Part shown: positions 21,615 to 31,426 of the stretch, one piece after another
Layout: each line of letters begins with the position of its first letter
Numbering within the stretch: position 1 is the stretch's first letter
DNA from: Granulibacter bethesdensis
GTDB lineage: Bacteria; Pseudomonadota; Alphaproteobacteria; Acetobacterales; Acetobacteraceae
Assembly: GCF_001889525.1 (NCBI RefSeq)
Contig: NZ_CP018192.1
Coordinates: 1,437,493 to 1,501,492, forward strand
Reading direction: 5' to 3'
Length of the DNA: 64,000 nucleotides
Program-made: the position numbers and the translations under genes
Notes under the pieces: model-generated
The model's input: only the letters and a program-made list of their open reading frames with translations
What the model was told of the DNA's origin: nothing
The model's database searches: none

Positions 21615-24600
21615 ATGAATGTCTCCCTGCCTTTCATCCTGCGCCCGGTGGCAACGATCCTGCTTTCCATTGGTATTCTGCTGACCGGGATCATCGCCTA
21701 TCGTTTTCTGCCGGTTTCCGCGCTGCCCAGCGTCGATCTTCCCGCGATCGTGGTGTTCGTCAATCAGCCCGGTGCCGATCCGGAAACCATGGCAAGCTCC
21801 ATCGCCGCACCGCTGGAGCGCAGACTGGGAGAGATTTCAGGTGTCATGGAGCTGATTTCCACCAACTCCACCGGTGCCAGCAGTATCGTTGTGATTTTTG
21901 ATATCGACAGAAGCGTCGATTCCGCCGCGCAGGATGTGCAGGCCGCCATCAATGCCGCCCGTGCTGATCTTCCATCCGATCTTCCGGTCAGCCCTTTCAT
22001 CCGCAAATTCAATCCTGCTGATGCACCGGTGATGATGATCGCGCTGACCTCCGACAGCCATACCATTCGCGAGCTGTACGATCTGGCAGACAGCATGCTC
22101 GGACAGAGACTGGCTCAGGTGAACGGCGTCAGTCAGGTACAGATTAATGGCGCGGAAAAACCCGCTGTTCGCCTCAGTGCTGATCCTATGCGTCTGGCAG
22201 CGGCCAGCCTGTCCGGACAGGATCTGTATAATGTTGTTCGCAATACGAATGTCACCCAGCCAACTGGTGTCATCGAAAATGGGGAGGTGCGCCGCGCCAT
22301 CCTGATCAACGGCCAGATCGATGATGCAGAATCTTATCGGAAGGTCGTGCTGAAGGCAGCCAATGGTGGCTTTCTGCGTCTGGGAGATGTCACCGATATT
22401 ATAGATGGCGTGGCGAATACGCGGCTTTCCGCCACCAGTAATGGAAAACCTGCGATCCTGCTGCAGATTTCCAAACAATCGGGCGCCAATGTCATCGAGA
22501 CCGTTGATGGGATAAAAAGAATCCTGCCCCAGCTTCGCTCCTGGCTTCCCGGCGATATCAACATGTCGATCGTGGTTGATCGCACCGGCACGATCCGCGC
22601 CAGCGTCGATGATGTACAGTTCACATTACTGATCAGTGTGGCGCTTGTTCTGATGGTCGTGTTTGTGTTCATGCGCCGCCTGATGCCGACCATCGCCGCT
22701 GCCGTGACTGTGCCACTTTCCATTTCCGGGACGCTGGGGGCCATGTGGCTGTTGGGCTACTCGCTCGATAATTTCTCGCTGATGGCTATTACCATCGGGG
22801 TCGGTTTCGTGGTCGATGATGCCATCGTGATGATCGAGAATATCGTCCGTCACATGGAAATGGGCAAAAGCCGTCTTCGCGCCGCCATCGACGGAGCCTC
22901 CCAGATCGGCTTCACCGTCATTTCCATTACCCTGTCCCTGCTGGCAGTGTTCATTCCGATCATCTTCATGCCGGGCATACAGGGGAAGCTGTTCCACGAA
23001 TTCGTCATGACGCTGAGCGTCAGCATTGTCATTTCCGCCGTGGTATCCCTCACCCTGACCCCCATGCTCATGGGTGTGTTTGGACGACAGGTTCATGCGC
23101 TGGATAATCCCCTGCTACGGCGATGGGATGAGCGCGTGGAACACCTGCTGAACGGGATCGAGCGGTTTTACCTTGGAACTCTTGGCTGGGCGCTGAAACA
23201 TTCCATTCTGATGCTGCTCAGCATGGTGCTGACGATTGCGGTCACCGTCACGCTATACCGCACTATCCCCAAAAGCTTCCTGCCCATTCAGGATACCGGC
23301 CTGTTGCAGGGAACCACGATTGCCAGGCCGGATATTTCCTATGCTGCCATGCGCGATTTGCAGCACAGGGCTGAAGCGATTATCCGCGCCGATCCTGCCG
23401 TCTTGAATGTGGATGGGCGCGTCGGCGTCTCGAACGGCTTCAACGCGCTCAATCGAGGCATGATGTATATTCAGCTGAAGCCGCTGGAAAAGCGCCATGT
23501 TTCGTCAGAACAGGTGATCGCCAGGCTCAGGCCGAAACTCGGCACCATTCTCGGACTGGAGACATTTCTGCACTCCTCACAGGATCTTCGGATGGGTGGC
23601 AGAGAGGATTCCGGACAGTTCGAATATGTCCTGCAGGCAGATGATATCAGGGAATTGCGCAGCTGGGCACAGCGTTTACAGAAACGCCTGCAGAGCGTGC
23701 CAGAGATTGCGGATGTCTCCTCCGATCAGGATCATGCCGGACCGGAAATTGATATCATGATTGATCGTGATACCGCTTCCCGTCTTGGCACCACTGTCAG
23801 CAGGATTGATTCCGCGCTGAACAATGCTTTTTCACAGCGACAGATTTCACGCATCTATACCGATCGTAACCAGTATCAGGTGGTGCTTCAGGCGCTGCCC
23901 TCGCTCCAGAGCAGCCCGGCTGGGCTGAACACGTTGTATGTTCCTGCCACCAACGTCAACGGCACCGCGGCCCCCGCCACAGCCAGCCGCGCCACGCTTC
24001 AGAACGCGACGGGACAGGTTACGCTGGGCAGTGCAGTCGGCGGCACACAGATCGGCGGTAATCAGGTGCCGCTGATGGCACTGGCCCATACACAATACAC
24101 GACCGCCCCCCTCTCCATTGATCATGAGGCCGGTTTTCCCTCAGCATCGCTCAGCTTCAACATCAAGCCTGGCATTCCGGTCAGCACTGCTCAGGACGCC
24201 GTTCTGGAAGCTGTGCGTTCGCTCGGGATGCCCGCCAGCATACGCGGAGAGTTCGGCGGTAATCTCGCTCTGTTCAAAAAAGCCGGACAGGCAATGCCTT
24301 TTCTGCTGATCGGCGCACTGGCAGCCATCTACATCGTGCTGGGCGTTTTGTATGAAAGCCTCATTCAGCCGCTGACGATCCTCTCCACACTGCCTTCGGC
24401 GGGGCTGGGTGCGCTGATCGCACTGCTCCTTGCAGGGGTTGATCTCTCCCTGATCAGCATTATCGGCATCGTGTTACTGATGGGGATCGTCAAGAAAAAC
24501 GGCATTATGCTGGTAGACTTCGCACTGGAGCAGCAACGGGATGCCGGTCTGGATGCCGCCAGCGCCATCCGCGAAGCCTGTGCCGAACGGTTTCGCCCGA

Positions 24601-24815
24601 TCCTGATGACAACACTCGCAGCCTTGCTCGGCGCAGTGCCGCTGGCATTTTCCTTCGGCACAGGCGCAGAGCTGCGGCAGCCGCTGGGTATTTCGATCAT
24701 CGGCGGCCTGATAGCCAGTCAGATACTGACGCTCTATACCACACCGATCATCTATCTGGCGCTGGAAAAGCTGGCCAGACGAGGCAAACCACGCCCGGCC
24801 ATTGATCCTTCCTGA
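21615..24815 (+). CDS. mdtC: RND multidrug efflux permease, second of a tandem pair (MdtC-like)
   Basis: This second RND pump (1066 residues) is paralogous to the upstream one and presumably forms a mixed trimer with it. Proton-relay residues are intact: VVDDAIVMIENIVRH in TM4 and MGIVKKNGIMLVDFA in TM10. Compared with its partner it has about 35 extra residues rich in Ala, Thr, Gly and Asn near residues 776-815, in the second periplasmic loop. It ends the operon and converges with the glycoside hydrolase gene 22 bases away. Confidence 0.93.
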   Translation: MNVSLPFILRPVATILLSIGILLTGIIAYRFLPVSALPSVDLPAIVVFVNQPGADPETMASSIAAPLERRLGEISGVMELISTNSTGASSIVVIFDIDRSVDSAAQDVQAAINAARADLPSDLPVSPFIRKFNPADAPVMMIALTSDSHTIRELYDLADSMLGQRLAQVNGVSQVQINGAEKPAVRLSADPMRLAAASLSGQDLYNVVRNTNVTQPTGVIENGEVRRAILINGQIDDAESYRKVVLKAANGGFLRLGDVTDIIDGVANTRLSATSNGKPAILLQISKQSGANVIETVDGIKRILPQLRSWLPGDINMSIVVDRTGTIRASVDDVQFTLLISVALVLMVVFVFMRRLMPTIAAAVTVPLSISGTLGAMWLLGYSLDNFSLMAITIGVGFVVDDAIVMIENIVRHMEMGKSRLRAAIDGASQIGFTVISITLSLLAVFIPIIFMPGIQGKLFHEFVMTLSVSIVISAVVSLTLTPMLMGVFGRQVHALDNPLLRRWDERVEHLLNGIERFYLGTLGWALKHSILMLLSMVLTIAVTVTLYRTIPKSFLPIQDTGLLQGTTIARPDISYAAMRDLQHRAEAIIRADPAVLNVDGRVGVSNGFNALNRGMMYIQLKPLEKRHVSSEQVIARLRPKLGTILGLETFLHSSQDLRMGGREDSGQFEYVLQADDIRELRSWAQRLQKRLQSVPEIADVSSDQDHAGPEIDIMIDRDTASRLGTTVSRIDSALNNAFSQRQISRIYTDRNQYQVVLQALPSLQSSPAGLNTLYVPATNVNGTAAPATASRATLQNATGQVTLGSAVGGTQIGGNQVPLMALAHTQYTTAPLSIDHEAGFPSASLSFNIKPGIPVSTAQDAVLEAVRSLGMPASIRGEFGGNLALFKKAGQAMPFLLIGALAAIYIVLGVLYESLIQPLTILSTLPSAGLGALIALLLAGVDLSLISIIGIVLLMGIVKKNGIMLVDFALEQQRDAGLDAASAIREACAERFRPILMTTLAALLGAVPLAFSFGTGAELRQPLGISIIGGLIASQILTLYTTPIIYLALEKLARRGKPRPAIDPS

Positions 24816-24837
24816 ACCTCGTTTCGTTTTAAAAGAT

Positions 24838-26676
24838 TTATGAGCGCTCCTTACGTTGATAGGCAGGACCGCCATCGGCAATGTTCAGGATCGTCGCAAT
24901 CAGACCAACATGCGAGAAAGCCTGTGGGAAATTACCGACCTGCCGTTTGCGATGGGGGTCGTATTCTTCGGCAAACAATCCGAGATCGCTCTGGATTGCC
25001 AACAGGCGTTCAAGCATTCCGGCCGCTTCATCATGCCGCCCCTGCAACACGTAATTATCCGCCAGCCAGAAAGTGCAGACCAGAAAAGCGCCTTCATCGC
25101 CTGGCAGGCCATCCGTGCCCTCCTCCGTGCGATAGCGGTACACGAAACCATCCTTGAGCAGAGTCCGCTCTATCGCCGCCACTGTCCCCACCATGCGGGG
25201 ATCAGTTGCCGGCAAGAATCCGATCAGAGGCAGCACCAGCAGGCTCGCATCCAGCGTATCACCGCCGAAATACTGCACAAAGCTGTTCATCTCCTTGTTA
25301 AAGCCCTCGCGGCAGACCGTCTCATGCACTTCATCACGCAGAGCGCGCCAGTGATCGACTGGCCCCTCCAACCCGAAATGCTCGGCATTCAGAACCATCC
25401 GATCAAAAGCCAGCCAGACCATCGCCTTGGAGAAGGTGAAATGCTGACGTCCTCCCCGGACCTCCCACAGCCCTTCATCCGGCTCCTGCCATATGGTTTC
25501 GAGATATTTGACCAGTGCTTTTTCCAGACTCCAGGAGGAAGCCGGCACTTTCAGCCCTCTCTCCCGTGCCTGGTACAGCGTGTCGATGACTTCCCCATAG
25601 ACATCAAGCTGCAGCTGCCCGGCAGCCCCATTGCCGATGCGAACCGGAGAGGAATTTTCATACCCGGGCAGCCATGGCACTGACCATTCATCCAGACGGC
25701 GTTCACCGGCCAGCCCGTACATGATCTGGATCTGTTCGGCCTTCCCGGCAATGCTACGATGCAACCAGTCGCGCCATTCCTGCGCTTCCTGCCTGTGGCC
25801 GCCATGCATCAGGGCAAACAGGGTCAGCGTAGAATCCCGCAACCAGCAATAACGGTAATCCCAGTTGCGGCTGCCACCGATTTCTTCCGGCAGTGACGTG
25901 GTTGCCGCAGCAACAATGCCACCGGTTGGAGCATAAGTCAGCGCCTTCAACGTAATCAGCGAGCGTTGCATGACATCCCGCCATGGCCCCTCATAGGTGC
26001 ACTGGCTGCTCCATTCATGCCACCATGCCTCGGTATGCCGAAGTTCCTCCTCGGCATCCAGCCGAACCGGAGGCGGCAGATGAGACGGGCCGTAGGACAG
26101 AACAAACGGAATTTTCCGGCCCTCTGTCACCGTAAAGCGGGCAATGCTGGACAGATTCTCTCCCTCAATCTCCACTGGCGTTCGCAGCACCGTCATGGCA
26201 GGGCCGGCAATGGCAGTAATCCCTTCCTCGTCATCCAGATGCATGACCCATGGAACGGAAATCCCGTAATCGAACCGCAGCACAAGATGCATCTGCATCT
26301 CTACCGAGCCTTTTCTGCCCTCCACGATACGGATCAGGGAAGAACCATCGTCGTCCGGGTCCGGATGCACTGGCATAAAGTCGATCAACGCGACTTCACC
26401 GGTATCGGTCGTGAAAACCGTCTCCAGTACCAGCGTATCATCCCGATACCGTCTTGTGACGCTCACCTTTTCCGGGGCCTTGCCCAATACTTCCGGCGCA
26501 ATGGCCCAACGACCATGACGGGCCTGCCCCAGCAGGGCTGCAAAACAGGCCGCTCCGTCGAATCTGGGCCAGCAGAGCCAGTCAATGGAACCGTGACGGC
26601 TGACCAGTGCCGCCGTCCGGCAATCACCGATCAGACCGTAATCCTCGATGGCCATGGGAAGATCATCGGGCGTCAC
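24838..26676 (-). CDS. Glycoside hydrolase family 15 protein (trehalase/glucoamylase-like)
   Basis: This 612-residue protein belongs to the GH15 group, which hydrolyses alpha-glucosides such as trehalose or maltodextrins. The N-terminal beta domain begins IEDYGLIGDCRTAALVSRHGSIDWLCWPRFD. The (alpha/alpha)6 barrel carries GGSRNWDYRYCWLRDSTLTLFAL, spanning the family signature. No signal peptide is seen, so it should act in the cytoplasm. I use the GTG at 26676 because AGGTGA lies upstream at good distance; the ATG at 26655 has no ribosome site. Which alpha-glucoside it cuts cannot be told from sequence. Confidence 0.88.
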   Translation of the reverse strand: MTPDDLPMAIEDYGLIGDCRTAALVSRHGSIDWLCWPRFDGAACFAALLGQARHGRWAIAPEVLGKAPEKVSVTRRYRDDTLVLETVFTTDTGEVALIDFMPVHPDPDDDGSSLIRIVEGRKGSVEMQMHLVLRFDYGISVPWVMHLDDEEGITAIAGPAMTVLRTPVEIEGENLSSIARFTVTEGRKIPFVLSYGPSHLPPPVRLDAEEELRHTEAWWHEWSSQCTYEGPWRDVMQRSLITLKALTYAPTGGIVAAATTSLPEEIGGSRNWDYRYCWLRDSTLTLFALMHGGHRQEAQEWRDWLHRSIAGKAEQIQIMYGLAGERRLDEWSVPWLPGYENSSPVRIGNGAAGQLQLDVYGEVIDTLYQARERGLKVPASSWSLEKALVKYLETIWQEPDEGLWEVRGGRQHFTFSKAMVWLAFDRMVLNAEHFGLEGPVDHWRALRDEVHETVCREGFNKEMNSFVQYFGGDTLDASLLVLPLIGFLPATDPRMVGTVAAIERTLLKDGFVYRYRTEEGTDGLPGDEGAFLVCTFWLADNYVLQGRHDEAAGMLERLLAIQSDLGLFAEEYDPHRKRQVGNFPQAFSHVGLIATILNIADGGPAYQRKERS

Positions 26677-27003
26677 AGCGCATCACCTGCTGAAAACGGC
26701 ATGAAGGGGGTATTTATCAGACGCATCTCTGTCTCCTTCTTCTTTCATGCAGCCCTGACCAACGGAGCTATGACGCCCAGTTTGCGACAGGAAGCACCTA
26801 GCCTGCCTTGATATTTCCTCTGACGGCAACGCCCCGCACCAGAAAACGGGATACTGGGCGGTCTATGGCAACCTTGACTTTCCGAGGCATTTTCCAGATA
26901 TGAGCGCATCAATACGCATTGTGCGTAATGGCGTTCCCGATCAACGAGACCAATCCCGGCCAAGGCCGGTTTCGGCGGCCGAGAGCGCGCGAAGCAGCAT
27001 TCA
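26677..27003. other. Divergent intergenic region between GH15 and DEAD-box helicase genes
   Basis: This 327-base gap should carry promoters for both flanking genes. On the plus strand TTGACT at 26874 is a fair -35 element, but the matching -10 around 26897 is poor. A strong hairpin, CCGGCC/GGCCGG at 26956-26969, lies in the helicase leader about 35 bases before the start codon. No gene is apparent. Confidence 0.55.
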
Positions 27004-29298
27004 GTGATTGAGATCGCCACGTTGAACGAGCAACCAGCCGACAAGGCTGAACCGGCCGACCTTCCCGCCGCAGAACAGGCGGATCAGGACGTCAGCAAAA
27101 AGCGCCCCTCCCGCCGGAAAACGGCCGCCGCCAAGGCTTCTGTCCTTGCCGATAACAAGGCGGAAAAGCCATTGCGCAGGCGCGCCCCTTCCAAAGCCGT
27201 TATGGCTGATGATGTACAGCCCGAGACACCGAAGTCACCGACACGCCGCACCACGGCCGTCAAAAAACCTGATCCCGTTCCTGTGGTGGAAGCTGTCGCA
27301 GAAACCGCCATAGAAACAGCGGTGGAAGAATCCGCACCGCGCGGCAAGCGCCGGGTCTCCCGTGGCAAGGCCGCTCCCTCGACGGTTCAGGAATCAGCTG
27401 CTGTTGAACCAGTTGAGGACGCACCCCTCCCGGTTGCGCAACCCGCCCCTGCAACGGCAGCGGCAGCAACGGAGGACGCCCCTTCCGTCCGGGTTCGCCG
27501 CACGCGTCGTCCAACCCGCCCTGGTGCCCGTTCTGCCACGACGAATACCTCTGCCAGCAACGAGGTACAGGCCGATTCCTCATTAGCGGAGGAGGCCGCG
27601 GAAACCATCCAGCCGGCTCCGACTGAAGACACTGTCCAGGCAGTCGCACCAGAAGAAGTCGATGATCGTCCGCTTTTCGCCGATCTCGGCCTGTCGGAGC
27701 CAGTACAGCGCGCCATTACCGAAATGGGCTATCTGCATCCGACCCCGATTCAGGCTCAGGCCATTCCGGTGGTGCTGATGGGCCGTGACGTGCTTGGCTG
27801 CGCCCAGACCGGCACCGGCAAGACCGCCAGCTTCACCCTGCCGATGATGGACATCCTGTCCGACCGCCGTGCCCGCGCCCGGATGCCACGCAGCCTGATT
27901 CTGGAGCCGACCCGAGAACTGGCACTTCAGGTGGCCGAGAATTTCGTCAAATACGGACAGTATCTGAAGCTGAACCACGCTTTGTTGATCGGCGGCGAAA
28001 GCATGAACGATCAACGTGACGTATTGAGCAAGGGGGTGGATGTACTGATCGCCACGCCGGGCCGCCTGATCGACCTTTTCGACCGCGGTGGTCTGTTGCT
28101 GACCGATACACGCATCCTCGTCATCGACGAAGCCGACCGTATGCTGGATATGGGCTTCATCCCGGATGTCGAGCGTATCGTCAGCCTGCTGCCGCATAAC
28201 CGGCAGACGCTGTTCTTCAGCGCCACCATGGCGCCGGAAATCCGCCGTCTGGCCGATGCATTCCTTCAGAATCCAAAGGAAATCACGGTTGCCAAGCCTG
28301 CCTCCGTCGCCACCACCATTACATCCGGTCTGGCTCTGGTCGGCGAAATGGACAAGCGGAAAGCGCTTCGCCATCTACTGCGGCAGGAGAAAGTGCAGAA
28401 TGCGCTGATCTTCTGCAACCGAAAGCGTGATGTCGATATTCTGACAAAATCGCTGGTCAAACACGGGTTTGCCGCCGGCCCGCTGCATGGCGATCTGGCA
28501 CAGAGCCTGCGTTTTGCTACGCTTGAGAAGTTCAAGGCAGGCGCCTTGCAGCTTCTGGTCTGCTCCGACGTCGCCGCACGTGGCATTGATATTGGCGGGT
28601 TGAGCCATGTATTCAATTTCGACGTACCGATTCATGCGGAAGATTACGTGCATCGTATCGGCCGCACCGGTCGTGCCGGACGGGAAGGCGCTGCGTTCAC
28701 GCTGGCTTCGCCGGATGACAAATTTGCCGTCGATGCGATCGAGAAGCTGATCAGCGCCCCTATCCCCCGTATCGAGATCGAGGGATTGGAGCGCGCCGAA
28801 TGGTCGGAAGAGCCGAATCGTGGCCGTGGTCGCCGTCATAATAAAAATGGCAAAGGCGGCAAAGGAAATAACCGCTACGGCAACCGCGGGCAGGACAGCG
28901 CAAGGAAAGATCACGCTTCCACCGAAACCGATGCCAAATCACAGGCTGACATCACGCCTGCTCCCGCAGCGGAGGGTGGGACTGTACAGCCTGCGCCAGC
29001 CCCGACCCAGCCAACCCAGTCACAGGATCGTCGCCATCGCTCCCGCAATGACGAGCATGGCCGGCAGAAGCATTCGGGTGGCCATAACCAGCCGCATGCA
29101 CAGGGATCAGCGTCATCCAATGCCGCGGTGGAGGATCGTCGTCCGCAATCCGGCCGTGACCGGCGCCGAGATGATGATCTCGGACCCTCCGTACGGGGCT
29201 TTGGTGATGATGTTCCGGCATTCATGCTGCTGCCGCGCCGGATTGACAAAGACATCCGACCCGACGACACAGCGGACGCTGCCGACGGTCTTTCCTGA
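27004..29298 (+). CDS. DEAD-box ATP-dependent RNA helicase (RhlE-like core) with long disordered ends
   Basis: This 764-residue protein should unwind RNA, perhaps in ribosome assembly or RNA decay. The helicase core spans about residues 220-590: the Q-motif region FADLGLSEPVQRAI, Walker A in AQTGTGKTASF, PTRELALQV, the DEAD box in VIDEADRMLDMGF, SAT in FFSATMAPE, and HRIGRTGRAGREG. It is preceded by about 220 residues rich in Ala, Pro, Glu, Lys and Arg and followed by a basic Gly/Arg/Asn/His-rich tail. The start used is GTG at 27004, with no good ribosome site, so the N-terminus is uncertain. Confidence 0.9.
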   Translation: MIEIATLNEQPADKAEPADLPAAEQADQDVSKKRPSRRKTAAAKASVLADNKAEKPLRRRAPSKAVMADDVQPETPKSPTRRTTAVKKPDPVPVVEAVAETAIETAVEESAPRGKRRVSRGKAAPSTVQESAAVEPVEDAPLPVAQPAPATAAAATEDAPSVRVRRTRRPTRPGARSATTNTSASNEVQADSSLAEEAAETIQPAPTEDTVQAVAPEEVDDRPLFADLGLSEPVQRAITEMGYLHPTPIQAQAIPVVLMGRDVLGCAQTGTGKTASFTLPMMDILSDRRARARMPRSLILEPTRELALQVAENFVKYGQYLKLNHALLIGGESMNDQRDVLSKGVDVLIATPGRLIDLFDRGGLLLTDTRILVIDEADRMLDMGFIPDVERIVSLLPHNRQTLFFSATMAPEIRRLADAFLQNPKEITVAKPASVATTITSGLALVGEMDKRKALRHLLRQEKVQNALIFCNRKRDVDILTKSLVKHGFAAGPLHGDLAQSLRFATLEKFKAGALQLLVCSDVAARGIDIGGLSHVFNFDVPIHAEDYVHRIGRTGRAGREGAAFTLASPDDKFAVDAIEKLISAPIPRIEIEGLERAEWSEEPNRGRGRRHNKNGKGGKGNNRYGNRGQDSARKDHASTETDAKSQADITPAPAAEGGTVQPAPAPTQPTQSQDRRHRSRNDEHGRQKHSGGHNQPHAQGSASSNAAVEDRRPQSGRDRRRDDDLGPSVRGFGDDVPAFMLLPRRIDKDIRPDDTADAADGLS

Positions 29299-29328
29299 GA
29301 CCGTCCGGCTGCCCCGCATGAGGCATTC

Positions 29329-30570
29329 ATGACAATTGCATTGCGGGTCGCCCGTCTCGGCGCGGAGGCTGATGGAGTTTGCCCGGCTGAAAGGGATCAA
29401 CCGACTATCTACGTTCCGTATGCTCTGGACGGAGAACTGGTCGAGGTTTCCGAAGCAGGCAAGCGTGGCGATGCGCTGATTGGCCAGATCGAGCGCATTC
29501 TGGAAGCCAGTCCGCACCGTGTGGAACCGGTCTGTCAGCATTTCGGCATTTGCGGTGGATGCGCCATGCAGCATACCGATGATGGCGGCCTTGGCTGGAA
29601 AGCTGGACAAACTGCCTCTGCTCTCAAAGCAGTGGCCCCGGATGCGTTACCTGCCGCTTTCAGCACATGGCAAAGCCCACCTGCAGTACGGCGCAGGATT
29701 GATTTCGGGTTGCGCCGTAGCGGCAAAACCGTTCTGGTCGGGCTGCACCGTTCCCGCTCTTCCGAGATTGTCGATATTCAGCACTGCCCGGTGATTGATC
29801 CCTCCCTGATGGAGCTGATCACCGCACTGCGTAATGTGTTGCCTGCTCTCGGCTTGCTGAAACGTGAAGGCAGTGCCGTCGCCAATATGACGGAAAACGG
29901 AATTGATCTGCTGCTGCGCACGGATCGCCTCCCTTCTGTCGAGGATCGCACCCTGCTGGCGGCTTTCGCGCATCAACACGGGCTGGCCCGCATTTCCTGG
30001 GCCGAGGGGGAGCGGGGACACTCCGAGGTGCTGTGCCAGTTGCGTGACCCCGTTATTACCTTCAACGGGCACAGCGTCACGGCCCCTCCCGGCGCCTTTC
30101 TTCAGGCCAGCCGCGCCGCAGAGGATGCCATTATGGCAGCCATCGAAGCCGGGCTGCCGAAAAAGCGACGCAAGATCGTCGAATTATTCGCGGGTATCGG
30201 TACCTTCACCCTGCGCCTGAAACCAGGCATGGCCTATGAAGGCGATGAAGCCGCGGTTGCTGCCGTCAAGCGGGCCGGATTTGGCCAGATCACCCGCAGA
30301 GACCTGTTCCGACAGCCGCTACAAGCCGCCGAGCTGCGCGGGGTGGATGCCGTGATTCTCGATCCACCCCATGCCGGTGCGGCGGCACAATGCGCCACGC
30401 TGGTACAAGCCAAAGTGCCCAGGATCATCTATGTCAGCTGCAATCCTCATGCCCTGCGGCGGGATGCCACCCTTCTGGCCGGAGCAGGGTATCGGCTGGT
30501 GTCGGCCTCCGTGATCGACCAGTTTCTCTGGTCCACGCAGATTGAAACGGTGGCGGTGTTCAGCCTCTGA
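29329..30570 (+). CDS. Class I SAM-dependent RNA methyltransferase (TrmA/RlmC/RlmD family)
   Basis: This 413-residue enzyme probably methylates a uridine at C5 in rRNA or tRNA. The Fe-S cluster cysteines of the RumA-type family are visible in CQHFGICGGCAMQH near residue 65, with a further cysteine in IQHCPVIDPS. The SAM-binding motif is VELFAGIGTFTLRL, followed by VILDPPHAGAA and the catalytic nucleophile region IYVSCNPHAL. The family TRAM domain is short or missing at the N-terminus. It starts 30 bases after the helicase gene on the same strand, so the two may be co-transcribed. Confidence 0.88.
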   Translation: MTIALRVARLGAEADGVCPAERDQPTIYVPYALDGELVEVSEAGKRGDALIGQIERILEASPHRVEPVCQHFGICGGCAMQHTDDGGLGWKAGQTASALKAVAPDALPAAFSTWQSPPAVRRRIDFGLRRSGKTVLVGLHRSRSSEIVDIQHCPVIDPSLMELITALRNVLPALGLLKREGSAVANMTENGIDLLLRTDRLPSVEDRTLLAAFAHQHGLARISWAEGERGHSEVLCQLRDPVITFNGHSVTAPPGAFLQASRAAEDAIMAAIEAGLPKKRRKIVELFAGIGTFTLRLKPGMAYEGDEAAVAAVKRAGFGQITRRDLFRQPLQAAELRGVDAVILDPPHAGAAAQCATLVQAKVPRIIYVSCNPHALRRDATLLAGAGYRLVSASVIDQFLWSTQIETVAVFSL

Positions 30571-30591
30571 TCCGACTGCGCGCGTGCAGGG

Positions 30592-30969
30592 TCAGACGTG
30601 GAAGCTTTCCCCGCAGCCGCAACGGCCTTTTTCATTAGGATTGATAAAGGTAAAGCCTGCCTCAAGCTGCTTCACCTGATAATCCATCACCGTGCCGATC
30701 AGAAACAGGGTCGCCTTGCGGTCGATCAGGACGGTGACGCCCTTGTCGATCACCACCTCATCCCCCTCGCCTTTTTCCTCGACCCAGCTCATGTCGTAAG
30801 ATTTGCCGGAGCATCCCTTGGTGGATACGGCAATCCGCAACAGCCGTCCCTGCTGGCCGGTCGTATAAAGCTGCTGCAACCGCTCGGCGGCTGCATCGGT
30901 CAGTGACATCAACGGTGGCAAAGCACGACGCGGTGCCGTTCCTGTTGTCTGATTTGTATCGACTGTCAT
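30592..30969 (-). CDS. sufA: SUF A-type Fe-S carrier protein
   Basis: A-type carriers receive Fe-S clusters from SufBCD and hand them to target apoproteins. The 125-residue product has the three conserved cysteines: one in VSTKGCSGKSYDM and two in GRCGCGESFHV at the C-terminus. It is the last gene of the suf operon, 40 bases after sufT, and converges with the RNA methyltransferase gene. ErpA and IscA are close relatives; the operon position supports SufA. Confidence 0.9.
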   Translation of the reverse strand: MTVDTNQTTGTAPRRALPPLMSLTDAAAERLQQLYTTGQQGRLLRIAVSTKGCSGKSYDMSWVEEKGEGDEVVIDKGVTVLIDRKATLFLIGTVMDYQVKQLEAGFTFINPNEKGRCGCGESFHV

Positions 30970-31008
30970 TGCATCATACCCCGTGTCAGACCACTTTGTC
31001 AGGCCGGC

Positions 31009-31416
31009 CTAAAACATATTCAGTTGCAGCCTGGCATCTTCACTCATCCGGCTTGGATCCCATGGCGGATCCCACACCGTTTCAACATGCACGGAGGTCA
31101 CGCCCGGAACAGCCGCAACAGCATGATGCACCTGTTCAGGCAGTTCCTGTGCGCTCGGGCAGGCCGGGGCGGTCAAAGTCATTTCGACCTTCACCTTGCC
31201 ATCCTCATGGATGTCAATGGCGTAGATCAGGCCAAGCTCGTAGATATTCACCGGTATTTCCGGATCATGCACACTCGCCACCGCAGCAATCACCGCATCT
31301 TCCGTCACGGCGGGGCGCGTTTCACCATCAGGCGTCCAGCTGCCATGGGTCGCTGGAGGGGTCGCCGATACGGCAGTGTCATCTGCCGGCGCCATGTCGA
31401 TCTTCGAATCAGTCAT
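31009..31416 (-). CDS. sufT: SUF-associated MIP18-family protein SufT
   Basis: SufT is a DUF59/MIP18-family protein that helps Fe-S cluster maturation. The domain starts around residue 40 and has the hallmarks VHDPEIPVNIYELGLIY and TLTAPACPSAQELP with its conserved cysteine. I chose the ATG at 31416 (MTDSKIDMAPADD), giving 135 residues and placing the start ten bases after sufU; the upstream open frame lies inside sufU. The position between sufU and sufA matches SUF operons of other alphaproteobacteria. Confidence 0.88.
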   Translation of the reverse strand: MTDSKIDMAPADDTAVSATPPATHGSWTPDGETRPAVTEDAVIAAVASVHDPEIPVNIYELGLIYAIDIHEDGKVKVEMTLTAPACPSAQELPEQVHHAVAAVPGVTSVHVETVWDPPWDPSRMSEDARLQLNMF

Positions 31417-31426
31417 GGTGCATATT

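Noticed and set aside
26956-26969. CCGGCC/GGCCGG hairpin as a terminator or riboswitch.
   Set aside because: It is a short palindrome without T-run or conserved aptamer; kept only as a leader hairpin of the helicase.
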